Under the pieces are notes generated by a model. That model had not been told where the DNA came from. It was given only the letters and a program-made list of their open reading frames with translations, and made no database searches. Of a stretch of 53,539 nt of DNA, positions 42,246 to 50,727 are shown one piece after another. The translations under genes were made by a program, and so were the position numbers. The first letter of the stretch is position 1, and every line of letters starts with the position of its first letter. Source of the stretch: an uncultured Collinsella sp. (GTDB lineage Bacteria; Actinomycetota; Coriobacteriia; Coriobacteriales; Coriobacteriaceae); assembly GCA_900768795.1 (NCBI GenBank), contig CAAGEH010000012.1, positions 1 through 53,539 on the forward strand. The letters run 5' to 3'.

Positions 42246-43193
42246 TTAATAAAGCGGCGCTGCCGCAGACATCAGCAGCTTGTCGACGATTTCAAAGAAG
42301 CGATTCTTGTCCGCATGTGTGACGAGCGTGATTTCGCGCCCGTTCTCGTCACGATACGTGCGCCCCGCCGCTGCGCCATCGATGCGCACGCTGCTTTTAA
42401 CCTGCTCGGTTTCTACGACATCGGGGAACATGCTGTAGATCGTGGTGAGCACGTCCCATAGGTAGTAGACCGAGCCGGCGCCGGAATTGATCACGAGGGC
42501 ATAGCCCTGACCGGTAAGGTCGATAGCAGGATACCTGCGGTTTTTGGCCAAACGGTCGCGGAACCCCTCATTGAGTGGCAACTCTTCGGTGCTCTCGAGA
42601 CCGACCATATGAATATCGAGCGACGAATCCCAAACGCGCTTGACCGCCTCGGGGTCCCAGAACGCGTTCCACTCGGCGGTGCCGTCAAAGCCCGTGACGT
42701 TTACGTTTCCGTGCCCATCGAGCGAGCCGCCCATCCAGTACACCGCCTCGATCTTCTCCTCGATCGAGGGGTCGGCATCGAGGGCGCGCGCGAGGTCTGA
42801 GATCGGTCCGGTCATCACGATGGTGGTTTTACCCTCGGCATCGTTGATCTTCTTGACCATATCGAGATGCGCGGGCAGCTGCGAAGCGGGCGTTTTGGGT
42901 GTACTGCCAAATTCATTGAGCATGGGGAACGAATTGAACGCAAACGAGCTCGTGCGCCACGCGTCGGGGAACTGATGGTGTGCGCGCGAATCGGACGCGG
43001 CGACATCGAGCTTGTGGCCGAACTGGTTGAAACGGTCGATAATCTTGCGCGATGCCTCGCAGGCGGGCTCGACCGTGCCATCGGCATCGACGACGGAAAC
43101 ACCCGTAAGTTTGATGCCGGGGACCTGCAGCAGGAGCAGAAGACTTACCAGGTCGTCGACGCTTCCATCGTGATTAAAGTAAACATTTTTCAT
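42246..43193 (-). CDS. Nucleoside hydrolase (IunH-like)
   Basis: 315 residues from the ATG at 43193, with GGGAGA seven bases upstream; a further in-frame ATG upstream would add 16 residues. Hydrolyses ribonucleosides to base plus ribose. The calcium-site motif near the start is NHDGSVDDL instead of the usual DTDPGxDD: the first Asp is Asn, the others stay. MTGPISDLARAL and GGSL (inner loops) and the late metal-ligand region are recognisable. The altered first ligand may change substrate or activity. It follows adenosine deaminase on the same strand after 98 bases, so inosine from that enzyme is a natural candidate substrate. Confidence 0.85.
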   Translation of the reverse strand: MKNVYFNHDGSVDDLVSLLLLLQVPGIKLTGVSVVDADGTVEPACEASRKIIDRFNQFGHKLDVAASDSRAHHQFPDAWRTSSFAFNSFPMLNEFGSTPKTPASQLPAHLDMVKKINDAEGKTTIVMTGPISDLARALDADPSIEEKIEAVYWMGGSLDGHGNVNVTGFDGTAEWNAFWDPEAVKRVWDSSLDIHMVGLESTEELPLNEGFRDRLAKNRRYPAIDLTGQGYALVINSGAGSVYYLWDVLTTIYSMFPDVVETEQVKSSVRIDGAAAGRTYRDENGREITLVTHADKNRFFEIVDKLLMSAAAPLY

Positions 43194-43291
43194 TGATTCT
43201 CCCACGTCAGAGTCAAAATAGAACTGGTTTATTTTGGCCAATACGCTCGCCTGCAGGCAGCGCTCGCATGTAAGTAAATCGAGCGTCGGAA

Positions 43292-44272
43292 TTATAGCCC
43301 GAACCGCGTTCGAAGCGCACGTTTCGTAGCGTCGCTTGTGAAGGCGGCGTCAATGGCGTTAGCGTTGAGCTGCGGAATCTGTTCGGTGCGCAGTCCGAGG
43401 TCGTTCACGGCATAGTCGAACTCCTCTGCGAGTGTCGTGCCTTCGATCGCCATATCGTCGGTGTTCAGCGTAACACGAACGCCCGTCTCGATAAATCGGG
43501 CGAGGGGATAGGCTGCCATATCTTCGATGGCATGCGTTTGGCGATTGCTCGTGGGGCACATTTCAAGCGGCGTTTCCAGACGGGCGAGCCATTCGACAAG
43601 CTCAGGGTCGTCCGCTGCGCGAACGCCGTGGCCAATGCGACGGGCGCCCATGTCGAGCGCCGTCCGAACGCTTTCGGGACCTGCCGCTTCGCCCGCATGC
43701 AGGGTGAACGGAATCTTAAGCTCGCAGGCGCGGGAAAAAAGCTCCCGGTAGTTTTCGGTCGGGAACAGGGCCTCTGCGCCCGCAAGGTCGAGTGCCACGA
43801 CGCCCCCGTCTTCGGTAAGATGCGTCGCGGCGACATCGATGGTCTCGGCGTTGGCGGTTTCGTTGCCGCATCCGCGCATGCAACAAAGGATGAGGTTGGC
43901 GGGAATGGGGGAGTTTTCGAGGCCCCTGAGTGCGGCGCGTACCGCATCTGTCTGCGTCATGCCAGCCTTGTTGTGAAACTGGGGCGCAAAGCGCAGCTCG
44001 GCATAGGCAACATGCTGGTTTGCCATGTTCTCGAGAACGAGGCGTACGGATGCCTCGAGGCTTTCGGGCGTTTGGAGAAGGGCGCCGGGCAGGGCAAAGC
44101 ATTCGAGGAAATCATTGAGGCTTTTGCAGTCCGCCGGAACGGTGAGGCGGCGCGTGAGCTCGTCGTCGGATGCGGGGAGGTCCGTGCCTTGGATTGCCGC
44201 CAGCTTACGTGCGATGGCGGGTGTGATAGCTCCGTCCAGATGGGCGTGCAACTCGATATATTCGTTTGCCAT
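43292..44272 (-). CDS. add: Adenosine deaminase family protein
   Basis: 326 residues of the amidohydrolase superfamily; converts (deoxy)adenosine to (deoxy)inosine and ammonia. Zinc ligands His9 and His11 (ELHAHLDG), His192 with Glu195 (LHAGE), His215 (IGHGV) and Asp272/Asp273 (LNTDD) are all present, so the active site is complete. It is slightly shorter than typical Add. AAGAAGGGG stands before the ATG. The promoter region on its strand contains a perfect 20-bp tandem repeat. Adenine deaminase activity is a possible alternative for this subfamily. Confidence 0.9.
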   Translation of the reverse strand: MANEYIELHAHLDGAITPAIARKLAAIQGTDLPASDDELTRRLTVPADCKSLNDFLECFALPGALLQTPESLEASVRLVLENMANQHVAYAELRFAPQFHNKAGMTQTDAVRAALRGLENSPIPANLILCCMRGCGNETANAETIDVAATHLTEDGGVVALDLAGAEALFPTENYRELFSRACELKIPFTLHAGEAAGPESVRTALDMGARRIGHGVRAADDPELVEWLARLETPLEMCPTSNRQTHAIEDMAAYPLARFIETGVRVTLNTDDMAIEGTTLAEEFDYAVNDLGLRTEQIPQLNANAIDAAFTSDATKRALRTRFGL

Positions 44273-44290
44273 GGTTGACCCCTTCTTTTG

Positions 44291-44370
44291 TGAACGCGGA
44301 CGATCGCGGGAGATTGCGGACGAACGCGGGAGATTGCGGACGAACGCGGGAGATTGCGGACGAACGCGGA
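44291..44370 (-). repeat. 20-bp tandem repeat upstream of add
   Basis: Three 20-bp units at 44301, 44321 and 44341 (last two identical, CGAACGCGGGAGATTGCGGA) with half units on each side (44291-44300, 44361-44370). It begins 18 bases before the add start and therefore lies in its leader or promoter. Confidence 0.85.
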
Positions 44371-44480
44371 CGAGCGCGACATCATCATTTTAATTGCAGC
44401 TCGATTGTATCCGGTCAACCCGATTGAATCCGCTCGCATTTGGTACCAGCGTCTAGTATGCATCCTGCGTCTCTCCCACC

Positions 44481-44609
44481 CTCCCCACCGTTTCCCTGAC
44501 TTATTAAGATGGTTTTCGCTCGTTGGAATTTTGAATAGGCCATTTACCTGCTGTTTCTTTAAACACCGATAACAAAGCAATCTTAGAAACTCAGGCAAAC
44601 GGTGGGGAG
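44481..44609 (+). mobile_element. 129-bp inverted-repeat (MITE-like) element, copy 2
   Basis: Same length, ends and orientation as the copy at 23596-23724. The left end is identical for 36 bases; the right end is the reverse complement of CTCCCCACCGTTTGCCTGAG. The variable centre differs from copy 1 but again can fold (GTTT with AAAC). It lies between add and the sortase gene. 44610-44770 shows no gene. Confidence 0.75.
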
Positions 44610-44770
44610 GAGGGGACTTTGTCGAGATGATCGGGTATAGCCGGTGTGTAGACTTGAGAGGCTTACGAGGGGCTTGCTCGAGCTGATGAGAACCCATGGC
44701 CTATTATTTGTTCAGACAACGAACTGTATGACTTGGACTAACCAGATAATGCGACGCGGAGCGTGACCGG

Positions 44771-46066
44771 ATGAAACAAAAACCCCAGCATATGAGGCAG
44801 CCAGATGCCGATGCGTGTCCATTGTCGTCAGGAGAAGCGGCCGGCAACACGTCTTCACTCTTGCCCGCTGTGGACAAAAGCGAACAGCGCGAGGGCACAT
44901 CTCATGGCAGCGCTACCCTCGGAAAGCACAAGGACGCATCTCACGGCAGTGTCACTCTTGGCAAGCGCGAGGATGTCCGCTGCAACGACGCTACGTCCGG
45001 CAAGCATAAAGCTTCATCTCACGGCAACGCTGCTGCCACCGGACACAAAATTGCATCCCACGACATTATCGCGCCCGGCAGGCACAACAAAGCACTCCAC
45101 GGCGACATCGCAACCGGCGAGAACAGCAAAACATCCCGCAGCAACGCCGTGCCAAACAAACGCAAGTCCAGGCGCAACGAGAACAAAAACGTGCTCGACA
45201 GCAAGTCCACGTCCAACAAGCGCAAACACAAGCGCCTGCCACGCTGGGCAGACCGCCTCATCACCATCATGGTCATTCTCATCGGCGTGGGCCTCATGAC
45301 CTGGCCGTGGATCATGGACCGACTTGAATCCTCGGGCGTATTCAACCAAATCAGTTCGGTGAGCAGCACTGTGGAGGCGCTCACCCCGCAAGAGCGAGCG
45401 CGCATTTTCAAACAGGCGCGCGCATACAACGAACAACTTGCGGGCGAGCCGACCGAGATTCCCGCCGACCAGATCAAACCGTACGACAAACAGTTGATTT
45501 TCGACCGCGACCCGATGATGAGCTGGGTCGAGATACCCTCGATCGACGTGAGCATGCCTATCTACCACGGAACGAGCGAAGAAGTGCTCATGTCGGGCGT
45601 CGGCCATCTCGAGGGTACGAGCCTACCGGTGGGCGGCAAGTCGTCCCATTGCGTGCTCACGGCTCACTCCGGCATGCGCAACCTCAGCATGTTCGATGAC
45701 ATCCGCGCACTTAAAAAGGGCGATTTGGTCCTGTTGCACACCATGAACAAGACCCTTGCGTACAAAATGGTGAGTTCCGAGGTCGTTCTCCCCGACGAGG
45801 TGGGTTCGCTCACGATCAAACCGGGGACAGACAAGGTCACGCTTGTGACCTGTACGCCCTACGGAGTCAACGACCACCGCCTGCTCGTGCATTGCGTACG
45901 CACCAAATATCGCAAGAAAGACGCGGACAAGCAGCGCAGCCTGTCCGACAGACACTGGGGCAAACGCGAATTCGCCGTGCTCATCGTGATCGTGGCGCTC
46001 ATTCTGCTGCTGCTCGACATAATCATCCATCGCTGGCACAAAAAACACCGCAAGAAGCTAGGATAA
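44771..46066 (+). CDS. Class C (pilus-polymerising) sortase with repeat-bearing N-terminus
   Basis: 431 residues. The catalytic domain (about 240-380) has His299 in CVLTAHSGM, Cys361 in TLVTCTPYG and Arg370 in NDHRLLV; the CTPYG-N-HR pattern and the second membrane helix (402-419) near the C-terminus mark class C, which joins pilin subunits. A DP-type lid (FDRDPMMSW) precedes the core. The first membrane helix is at 162-181. Before it is an unusual basic, His-rich cytoplasmic region of 160 residues, of which 44-134 are seven tandem repeats of 13 residues. Most class C sortases have a short cytoplasmic start. No pilin gene is adjacent; the pilins at 16.5-23.3 kb are the likely substrates. GGAG is nine to ten bases before the ATG. 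Confidence 0.9.
   Translation: MKQKPQHMRQPDADACPLSSGEAAGNTSSLLPAVDKSEQREGTSHGSATLGKHKDASHGSVTLGKREDVRCNDATSGKHKASSHGNAAATGHKIASHDIIAPGRHNKALHGDIATGENSKTSRSNAVPNKRKSRRNENKNVLDSKSTSNKRKHKRLPRWADRLITIMVILIGVGLMTWPWIMDRLESSGVFNQISSVSSTVEALTPQERARIFKQARAYNEQLAGEPTEIPADQIKPYDKQLIFDRDPMMSWVEIPSIDVSMPIYHGTSEEVLMSGVGHLEGTSLPVGGKSSHCVLTAHSGMRNLSMFDDIRALKKGDLVLLHTMNKTLAYKMVSSEVVLPDEVGSLTIKPGTDKVTLVTCTPYGVNDHRLLVHCVRTKYRKKDADKQRSLSDRHWGKREFAVLIVIVALILLLLDIIIHRWHKKHRKKLG
44900..45172 (+). repeat. 39-bp in-frame tandem repeat in the sortase gene
   Basis: Seven units of 39 bp encode 13-residue repeats: SHGSATLGKHKDA, SHGSVTLGKREDV, then RCNDATSGKHKAS, SHGNAAATGHKIA, SHDIIAPGRHNKA, LHGDIATGENSKT and SRSNAVPNKRKSR. 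The first two are nearly identical and divergence rises toward the membrane helix, which suggests growth at the N-terminal side. Confidence 0.9.
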
Positions 46067-46114
46067 GGTCTGCTGGAAAAAGACAAAACCGAATCGTGCG
46101 CATCTTTGCGTACG

Positions 46115-46178
46115 CGCACCCAACGGGTAACGCACCCAACGGGCAACGCACCCAACGGGCAACGCACCCAACGGACAA
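46115..46178 (+). repeat. 16-bp tandem repeat in the luxS leader
   Basis: Four 16-bp units CGCACCCAACGGGCAA lie end to end (46115, 46131, 46147, 46163) with one change each in the first and last. They finish 36 bases before luxS and directly precede its AAAGGAG ribosome site. Confidence 0.85.
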
Positions 46179-46214
46179 CGCGCAAAGTCGCACATAAAGG
46201 AGCCGATAATCATC

Positions 46215-46700
46215 ATGAAGACCATCGCGAGCTTTACCGTCAACCATCTGCTGCTCGATCCGGGCGTTTACGTCTCGCGTCAAGATCTTGACGAGGAGAC
46301 GGGCTGCGTTGTGACGACGTTTGATTTGCGTCTGACCAAGCCCAACTGCGAACCCGTGATGAACACTGCCGAGTGCCATACCATCGAGCATTTGGGCGCA
46401 ACGTTTTTGCGCAACCATGCCGATTGGGCACCGCGCGTTGTCTACTTCGGCCCCATGGGCTGCCGTACGGGTTTCTACCTGGTCGTTTTCGGCAAAGTGA
46501 GCTCCGAGGAGATCTTGCCGCTCGTGCGCGAATTGTTCGAATTTGTGCGCGATTTCGAGGGAGAGATTCCCGGGGCGCGTCCCGAGGAATGCGGCAACTA
46601 CCTCGACCAGAATCTCCCCATGGCAAAATGGCTCGCTGCGCGCTATCTTGAGCGCGACCTTGCAAATATCGATGAGGCACGCCTGCACTATCAGGGCTAA
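46215..46700 (+). CDS. luxS: S-ribosylhomocysteine lyase
   Basis: 161 residues. Splits S-ribosylhomocysteine to homocysteine and the precursor of autoinducer-2, in methyl-group recycling. The metal site is intact: His55 and His59 in CHTIEH, and Cys126 in EECGNY; Cys83 in GPMGCRTGFY matches the catalytic Cys. The start lies rather far (12 bases) from AAAGGAG. It stands alone between the sortase gene and gatC; a methyl-cycle partner such as mtnN/pfs is not in the window. Confidence 0.95.
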   Translation: MKTIASFTVNHLLLDPGVYVSRQDLDEETGCVVTTFDLRLTKPNCEPVMNTAECHTIEHLGATFLRNHADWAPRVVYFGPMGCRTGFYLVVFGKVSSEEILPLVRELFEFVRDFEGEIPGARPEECGNYLDQNLPMAKWLAARYLERDLANIDEARLHYQG

Positions 46701-46780
46701 TCTGCCCCGGCGTCTCGGTGCAGGGCGACTGTTACGTTTGCGCTGCATTTTGCTAAAGCGCGGCAGTCAGACAGACGCAG

Positions 46781-46798
46781 GCGCATATAATGATGCGC
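46781..46798 (+). promoter_or_regulatory. Candidate promoter of gatCAB with palindrome on the -10
   Basis: TATAAT at 46786-46791 sits in the palindrome GCGCAT-ATAATG-ATGCGC, 35 bases before gatC. No good -35 hexamer is visible. The palindrome could be an operator, or chance. Confidence 0.4.
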
Positions 46799-46826
46799 GT
46801 TATGTATGAATCCGGAAGGAGCGCCC

Positions 46827-47138
46827 ATGGCACTCAGCGAGAAAGACGTGCGCGGCATCGCCGAGTACGCAAAGATCGCACTGACCGATGATGAGCTCAC
46901 CGATATGACGGCGTATCTCAACGATGCCGTCAATATGCTCGAGCCCATTCTGCAATATGACCTACCCGATGTGGAGCCCACGTTCCATCCCATCGGAAGC
47001 CTGTCCAATGTGATGGGCGACGACGTGCGCGAGCCCGAGCGCGATTTGCCGCTCGACGTGGCGCTCAAAAACGCAGGTAGTGCGCGCGACCGTTACTTCC
47101 GCGTACCCTCCATTCTGGGAGAGGGAGATGAGCAGTAA
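46827..47138 (+). CDS. gatC: Glu-tRNA(Gln)/Asp-tRNA(Asn) amidotransferase subunit C
   Basis: 103 residues from the ATG at 46827, which has AAGGAG five bases upstream. Small structural subunit that holds GatA and GatB together. The core YAKIALTDDEL is typical, followed by helical N-terminal half and an extended C-terminal tail (VLGEGDEQ end region). Its stop overlaps the gatA start (TAATG). Confidence 0.92.
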   Translation: MALSEKDVRGIAEYAKIALTDDELTDMTAYLNDAVNMLEPILQYDLPDVEPTFHPIGSLSNVMGDDVREPERDLPLDVALKNAGSARDRYFRVPSILGEGDEQ

Positions 47139-48652
47139 TGACTCTCAATATCGACCAGCTCACCGCCGCGCAGATTGCCAAGGGCATTGCCGCCGGGGAC
47201 TTTACCGCCATCGAGGTTGCCCATGCATCGCTCGATGCCATCGAGGCGCGTGAGGGCGGCGTGCAGGCTTTCCTGCAAGTATCTCCCGAGCTTGCGCTCG
47301 ATGCCGCTGCAAAGATCGATGCCGACCGTGCCGCCGGCAAGCCCTTGCCGCCGCTCGCAGGCGTACCGCTCGCCATCAAGGACAACATGAATCTCGTGGG
47401 TACGCGCACGACTTGCGCTTCCCGTATGCTCGCGAACTACGACAGCGTCTATACCGCCACGTGCGTCGAGCGCATGCTCAACGCCGGCTGCCTGCCTGTG
47501 GGCAAGACGAATATGGACGAGTTCGCGTTCGGCTCTTCTACCGAGAGCTCCGCATTCCATCGCACCAATAACCCCTGGGATACCGAGCGCGTGCCCGGTG
47601 GCTCCTCGGGTGGATCTGCTGCCGCCGTCGCCGCGGGCGAGGTTGCGCTTTCGCTCGGCTCCGATACCGGCGGCTCCATTCGCCAGCCGGCGAGCCTCTG
47701 CGGCGTCGTGGGACTCAAGCCCACGTACGGTGCCGTTTCGCGCTACGGCGTGGTGGCATTCGGGTCCTCGCTCGACCAAGTCGGCCCGTTCGGTCGCACG
47801 GTCGAGGACGTTGCGCTCGCGATGAATGCGCTCACCGGCGCGGGACGCGACCCATACGACTGCACGAGCCAGGATTGCCCGGTCGACTTCATCGAGCACC
47901 TCGATGACTCCATCGAGGGCAAACGCGTGGGCATCATCCCCGCCTTCATGGAGGCCGACGGCTTGACGCCCGAGGTCAGGGCAGCCGTTGAAAACGCCGC
48001 TAAAAAGCTCGAGGCGCAGGGTGCGGAGCTTGTCGAGGTCGACTTACCGCACCTCGACGCCGCCATCTCGGCATACTACGTGATCGGGCCAGCCGAGGCA
48101 TTTTCCAACTTGGCGCGTTTTGACGGAATCCGTTACGGATATCAGGAAGAGGGCTGCGCAAACCTCACGGACCAGAGCTCGCTTTCGCGCGCTCACGGAT
48201 TCGGCCCCGAGGCCAAGCGTCGTCAGATGCTCGGTGCCTACTTGCTGAGTTCCGGTGTGTACGACAAGTACTACTACGCGGCACAGAAGGCCCGTACGCT
48301 CATCACCCAGGATTACGATGCGGCCTATGCCAAGGTCGACACGATTCTCATGCCCTCGAGCCCGCGCACGGCGTTCAAGTTCGGCGAGATCTCCGATCCC
48401 ACGCAGATGTACCTTTCGGATATGTACACCATCTCGCTCAATATCGTCGGAAACGGCGGCATCTCGGTGCCGTTGGGTCTGGGCGCCGATTCGCATTTGC
48501 CGGTTTCGGCGCAGCTTGTGGGTCCGGCTTTCAAGGACCGCCAGCTGCTCACGTTTGCGCGCGCCATCGAGCGCGGCTTTGCCGACGAGGCATCGGGCGC
48601 GCCCGCGCTTTCCGTTGCACCCGATTTCGCAGGGAAGGGAGGCGAGCTCTAA
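47138..48652 (+). CDS. gatA: Glu-tRNA(Gln)/Asp-tRNA(Asn) amidotransferase subunit A
   Basis: 504 residues of the amidase-signature family; releases ammonia from glutamine for transamidation of mischarged tRNA. The Ser-cisSer-Lys triad is present: Lys81 (AIKDN), Ser156 (GGSSGGSA) and Ser180 (DTGGSIRQPA). Length is normal. Overlaps gatC by one base and gatB follows directly. The complete GatCAB set suggests that this organism makes Gln-tRNA and/or Asn-tRNA by transamidation. Confidence 0.96.
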   Translation: MTLNIDQLTAAQIAKGIAAGDFTAIEVAHASLDAIEAREGGVQAFLQVSPELALDAAAKIDADRAAGKPLPPLAGVPLAIKDNMNLVGTRTTCASRMLANYDSVYTATCVERMLNAGCLPVGKTNMDEFAFGSSTESSAFHRTNNPWDTERVPGGSSGGSAAAVAAGEVALSLGSDTGGSIRQPASLCGVVGLKPTYGAVSRYGVVAFGSSLDQVGPFGRTVEDVALAMNALTGAGRDPYDCTSQDCPVDFIEHLDDSIEGKRVGIIPAFMEADGLTPEVRAAVENAAKKLEAQGAELVEVDLPHLDAAISAYYVIGPAEAFSNLARFDGIRYGYQEEGCANLTDQSSLSRAHGFGPEAKRRQMLGAYLLSSGVYDKYYYAAQKARTLITQDYDAAYAKVDTILMPSSPRTAFKFGEISDPTQMYLSDMYTISLNIVGNGGISVPLGLGADSHLPVSAQLVGPAFKDRQLLTFARAIERGFADEASGAPALSVAPDFAGKGGEL

Positions 48653-50329
48653 ATGAAGGAACTCTCTGAGGTCTTGCAGGATTGGGAAGCCGTAATCGGT
48701 CTCGAGATCCATACCGAGCTCACCGCACTCGACACCAAGATGTTCTGCAATTGCAAGCTCAGCCATGAGGATGAGCCCAACGCCAACGTCTGCCCCGTGT
48801 GCCTGGGTCTCCCCGGCGCTCTTCCCGTGCCCAATAAAAAGGCAATCGAGAGCATCGTCAAGGCCGGTCTCGCCACCAACTGCGAGATCCAGCGCCACTC
48901 GATGTTCTATCGCAAGCATTACTTCTATCCCGACATGGCCAAGAACTTCCAGACCACGCAGGGCCCGGTTGCCTTTGCCATGTACGGGCACCTTGACCTG
49001 GATGTTACCGGGCGCGGAGCTGCCGAGCGTCCCGACTGCGCTTTCGGAGAGGCCGAGGCCGAAAGCCTGGCGAGTGCTTCCGCTAACGCCGAGGGCCTAT
49101 CCACGTCCATGACCTCGTCCATGCGCGAGGGCAATCAACGTGCAGGTCACCTCGCGAGCTATGACGCCTCTAACATGCAGATGCCCGAGCGACGCGAGGA
49201 CGGCTCCTATACCGTGCCCATCCGTATCCTGCGCATCCATATGGAAGAGGACGCCGCCAAGATGGTGCACGTGGGCGGCGCCGAGGGACGTATCACCGCC
49301 GCCGCAGAGTCGCTTGTCGACTACAACCGCTGCGGAACGCCGCTTATCGAGCTCGTCACCGAACCCGACCTGCGTACGCCCGAAGAGGCGCGCCTGTTCA
49401 TGGAGAAGCTCCGTCGCATCTTTGTGACGCTCGGGATTTCCGATTGCTCCATGGAAAAGGGCTCCATGCGTTGCGACGGCAACGTGAGCCTGCGCCACCG
49501 TGGCGAGACGAAGCTCGGTACCAAAACCGAGCTCAAGAACCTCAACTCGTTCAAGAGTCTGCACGATGGTCTTGCCTACGAGATCTGCCGTCAGGCAGAG
49601 GTGCTCGAAGAGGGCGGCATCATCTATCAGGAGACGCGCCACTGGGAGCCCAGCCGCAAGCGCACGGTCGTCATGCGCGTCAAGGAGACCGCAGACGACT
49701 ACCGTCTGTTCCCCGATCCCGATTTGGCGCCGTTTGACCTGGATGACGAGTTCATCGATCGTTGCCGTGCGGAGATTCCCGAGCTTCCCGATGCCAAGTG
49801 CGCCCGCTTCGAGTCCGATTTCGGCATCAAGGCAGCCGATGCCGAACAGATCGCCGGTGATCCCGAGTACGCTGATTTCTTTGAAGCGTCTGCTGCGGGA
49901 ATGTCCGGCAAAGAGGCGCAGACTGTTGCAAATCTGCTGGTCAACGAGACCGTTGCCTATCTCAAGAACGCGGGCACCTCGCTTACCGAGAGCGGTATCG
50001 CACCTGCTCAGGTGGCGTCGCTCGCCAAATTGCTCGCAAGCGATGCCATCAGCTCCAACCAGGCTCACGAGGTTTTTGAAGCGATGGCCGAGACCGGTGA
50101 CGATCCCAACAAGATCGTTGACGAGCACGGTATGCGTCAGGTGAGCGATGCCGGCGCATTGCAGCCGATTGTCGATGAGGTGCTTTCCAACTGCGAGGCG
50201 CAGGCTCAGCAGTATCGTGACGGCAACCAAAAGGTCATCGGCTTTTTGGTTGGGCAGTGCATGAAGGCAAGTCGCGGCAAAGGTAACCCCAAACTCTTTA
50301 ACGAGCTTCTGAGGAAGGCACTTTCGTAG
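48653..50329 (+). CDS. gatB: Glu-tRNA(Gln)/Asp-tRNA(Asn) amidotransferase subunit B with insertion
   Basis: 558 residues, against about 475-500 usually. The kinase-like cradle begins WEAVIGLEIHTEL, and the zinc cysteines are in place (FCNC at 32/34, CPVC at 47/50). An extra segment of about 55-60 residues (about 121-182) interrupts the cradle between GHLDLDVTG and TVPIRILRIHMEEDAAK; it is Ala/Ser/Glu-rich. The tRNA-binding YqeY-like tail (about 410-558) is complete. Starts three bases after the gatA stop and ends with a terminator. Confidence 0.95.
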   Translation: MKELSEVLQDWEAVIGLEIHTELTALDTKMFCNCKLSHEDEPNANVCPVCLGLPGALPVPNKKAIESIVKAGLATNCEIQRHSMFYRKHYFYPDMAKNFQTTQGPVAFAMYGHLDLDVTGRGAAERPDCAFGEAEAESLASASANAEGLSTSMTSSMREGNQRAGHLASYDASNMQMPERREDGSYTVPIRILRIHMEEDAAKMVHVGGAEGRITAAAESLVDYNRCGTPLIELVTEPDLRTPEEARLFMEKLRRIFVTLGISDCSMEKGSMRCDGNVSLRHRGETKLGTKTELKNLNSFKSLHDGLAYEICRQAEVLEEGGIIYQETRHWEPSRKRTVVMRVKETADDYRLFPDPDLAPFDLDDEFIDRCRAEIPELPDAKCARFESDFGIKAADAEQIAGDPEYADFFEASAAGMSGKEAQTVANLLVNETVAYLKNAGTSLTESGIAPAQVASLAKLLASDAISSNQAHEVFEAMAETGDDPNKIVDEHGMRQVSDAGALQPIVDEVLSNCEAQAQQYRDGNQKVIGFLVGQCMKASRGKGNPKLFNELLRKALS

Positions 50330-50427
50330 CACGCCTGTGCGCATGCGCGCGTGCGGGTGTCCGATGCGTACACCGCTTTGACGCGCTTGCTGTTCGGGGC
50401 TCACGCTTGCATAATTTTGAATGCGAC

Positions 50428-50459
50428 AAAAGGAGATGCCGAAAGGCGTCTCCTTTTTT
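50428..50459 (+). terminator. Rho-independent terminator of gatCAB
   Basis: GGAGATGCC pairs with GGCGTCTCC across a GAAA tetraloop (50441-50444), with AAAA before and TTTTTT after. A textbook terminator; the A/T flanks also suit the minus-strand gene ending at 50500. Confidence 0.9.
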
Positions 50460-50499
50460 CAGTTGACGGGTTGGCCATATGTGGCCGAACCTGCGGAGC

Positions 50500-50715
50500 T
50501 CAGTGCTTGAAGAGCTTTGCCATAAGGTCGGCGTTGGTCTGCAGACGTTTGGCTTTTGCGGTGTCGTCCTTTACCCAGTTTCCCGGCTTGCCACTGTAGA
50601 CATCCCCTTCGGAACATCCTTTGGGCATCTGTTTGAGCGGGACGTCCATAAAACGTTTTCCATCGATTTCCAGAACGGCGATATCGCCTTCAATTCTGTC
50701 GACAATCGCTTGCAT
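50500..50715 (-). CDS. DUF3006-family small protein
   Basis: 71 residues. The start MQAIVDRIEGDIAVLEIDGK and the following DVPLKQMPKGCSEGDVY match the DUF3006 pattern, a small beta-barrel-like protein of unknown function. It is 12 bases downstream of a metallo-beta-lactamase-fold gene, the usual partner of DUF3006 in Gram-positives. AAAGGAGG precedes the ATG. Function remains unknown. Confidence 0.8.
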   Translation of the reverse strand: MQAIVDRIEGDIAVLEIDGKRFMDVPLKQMPKGCSEGDVYSGKPGNWVKDDTAKAKRLQTNADLMAKLFKH

Positions 50716-50727
50716 AGCTGCCTCCTT

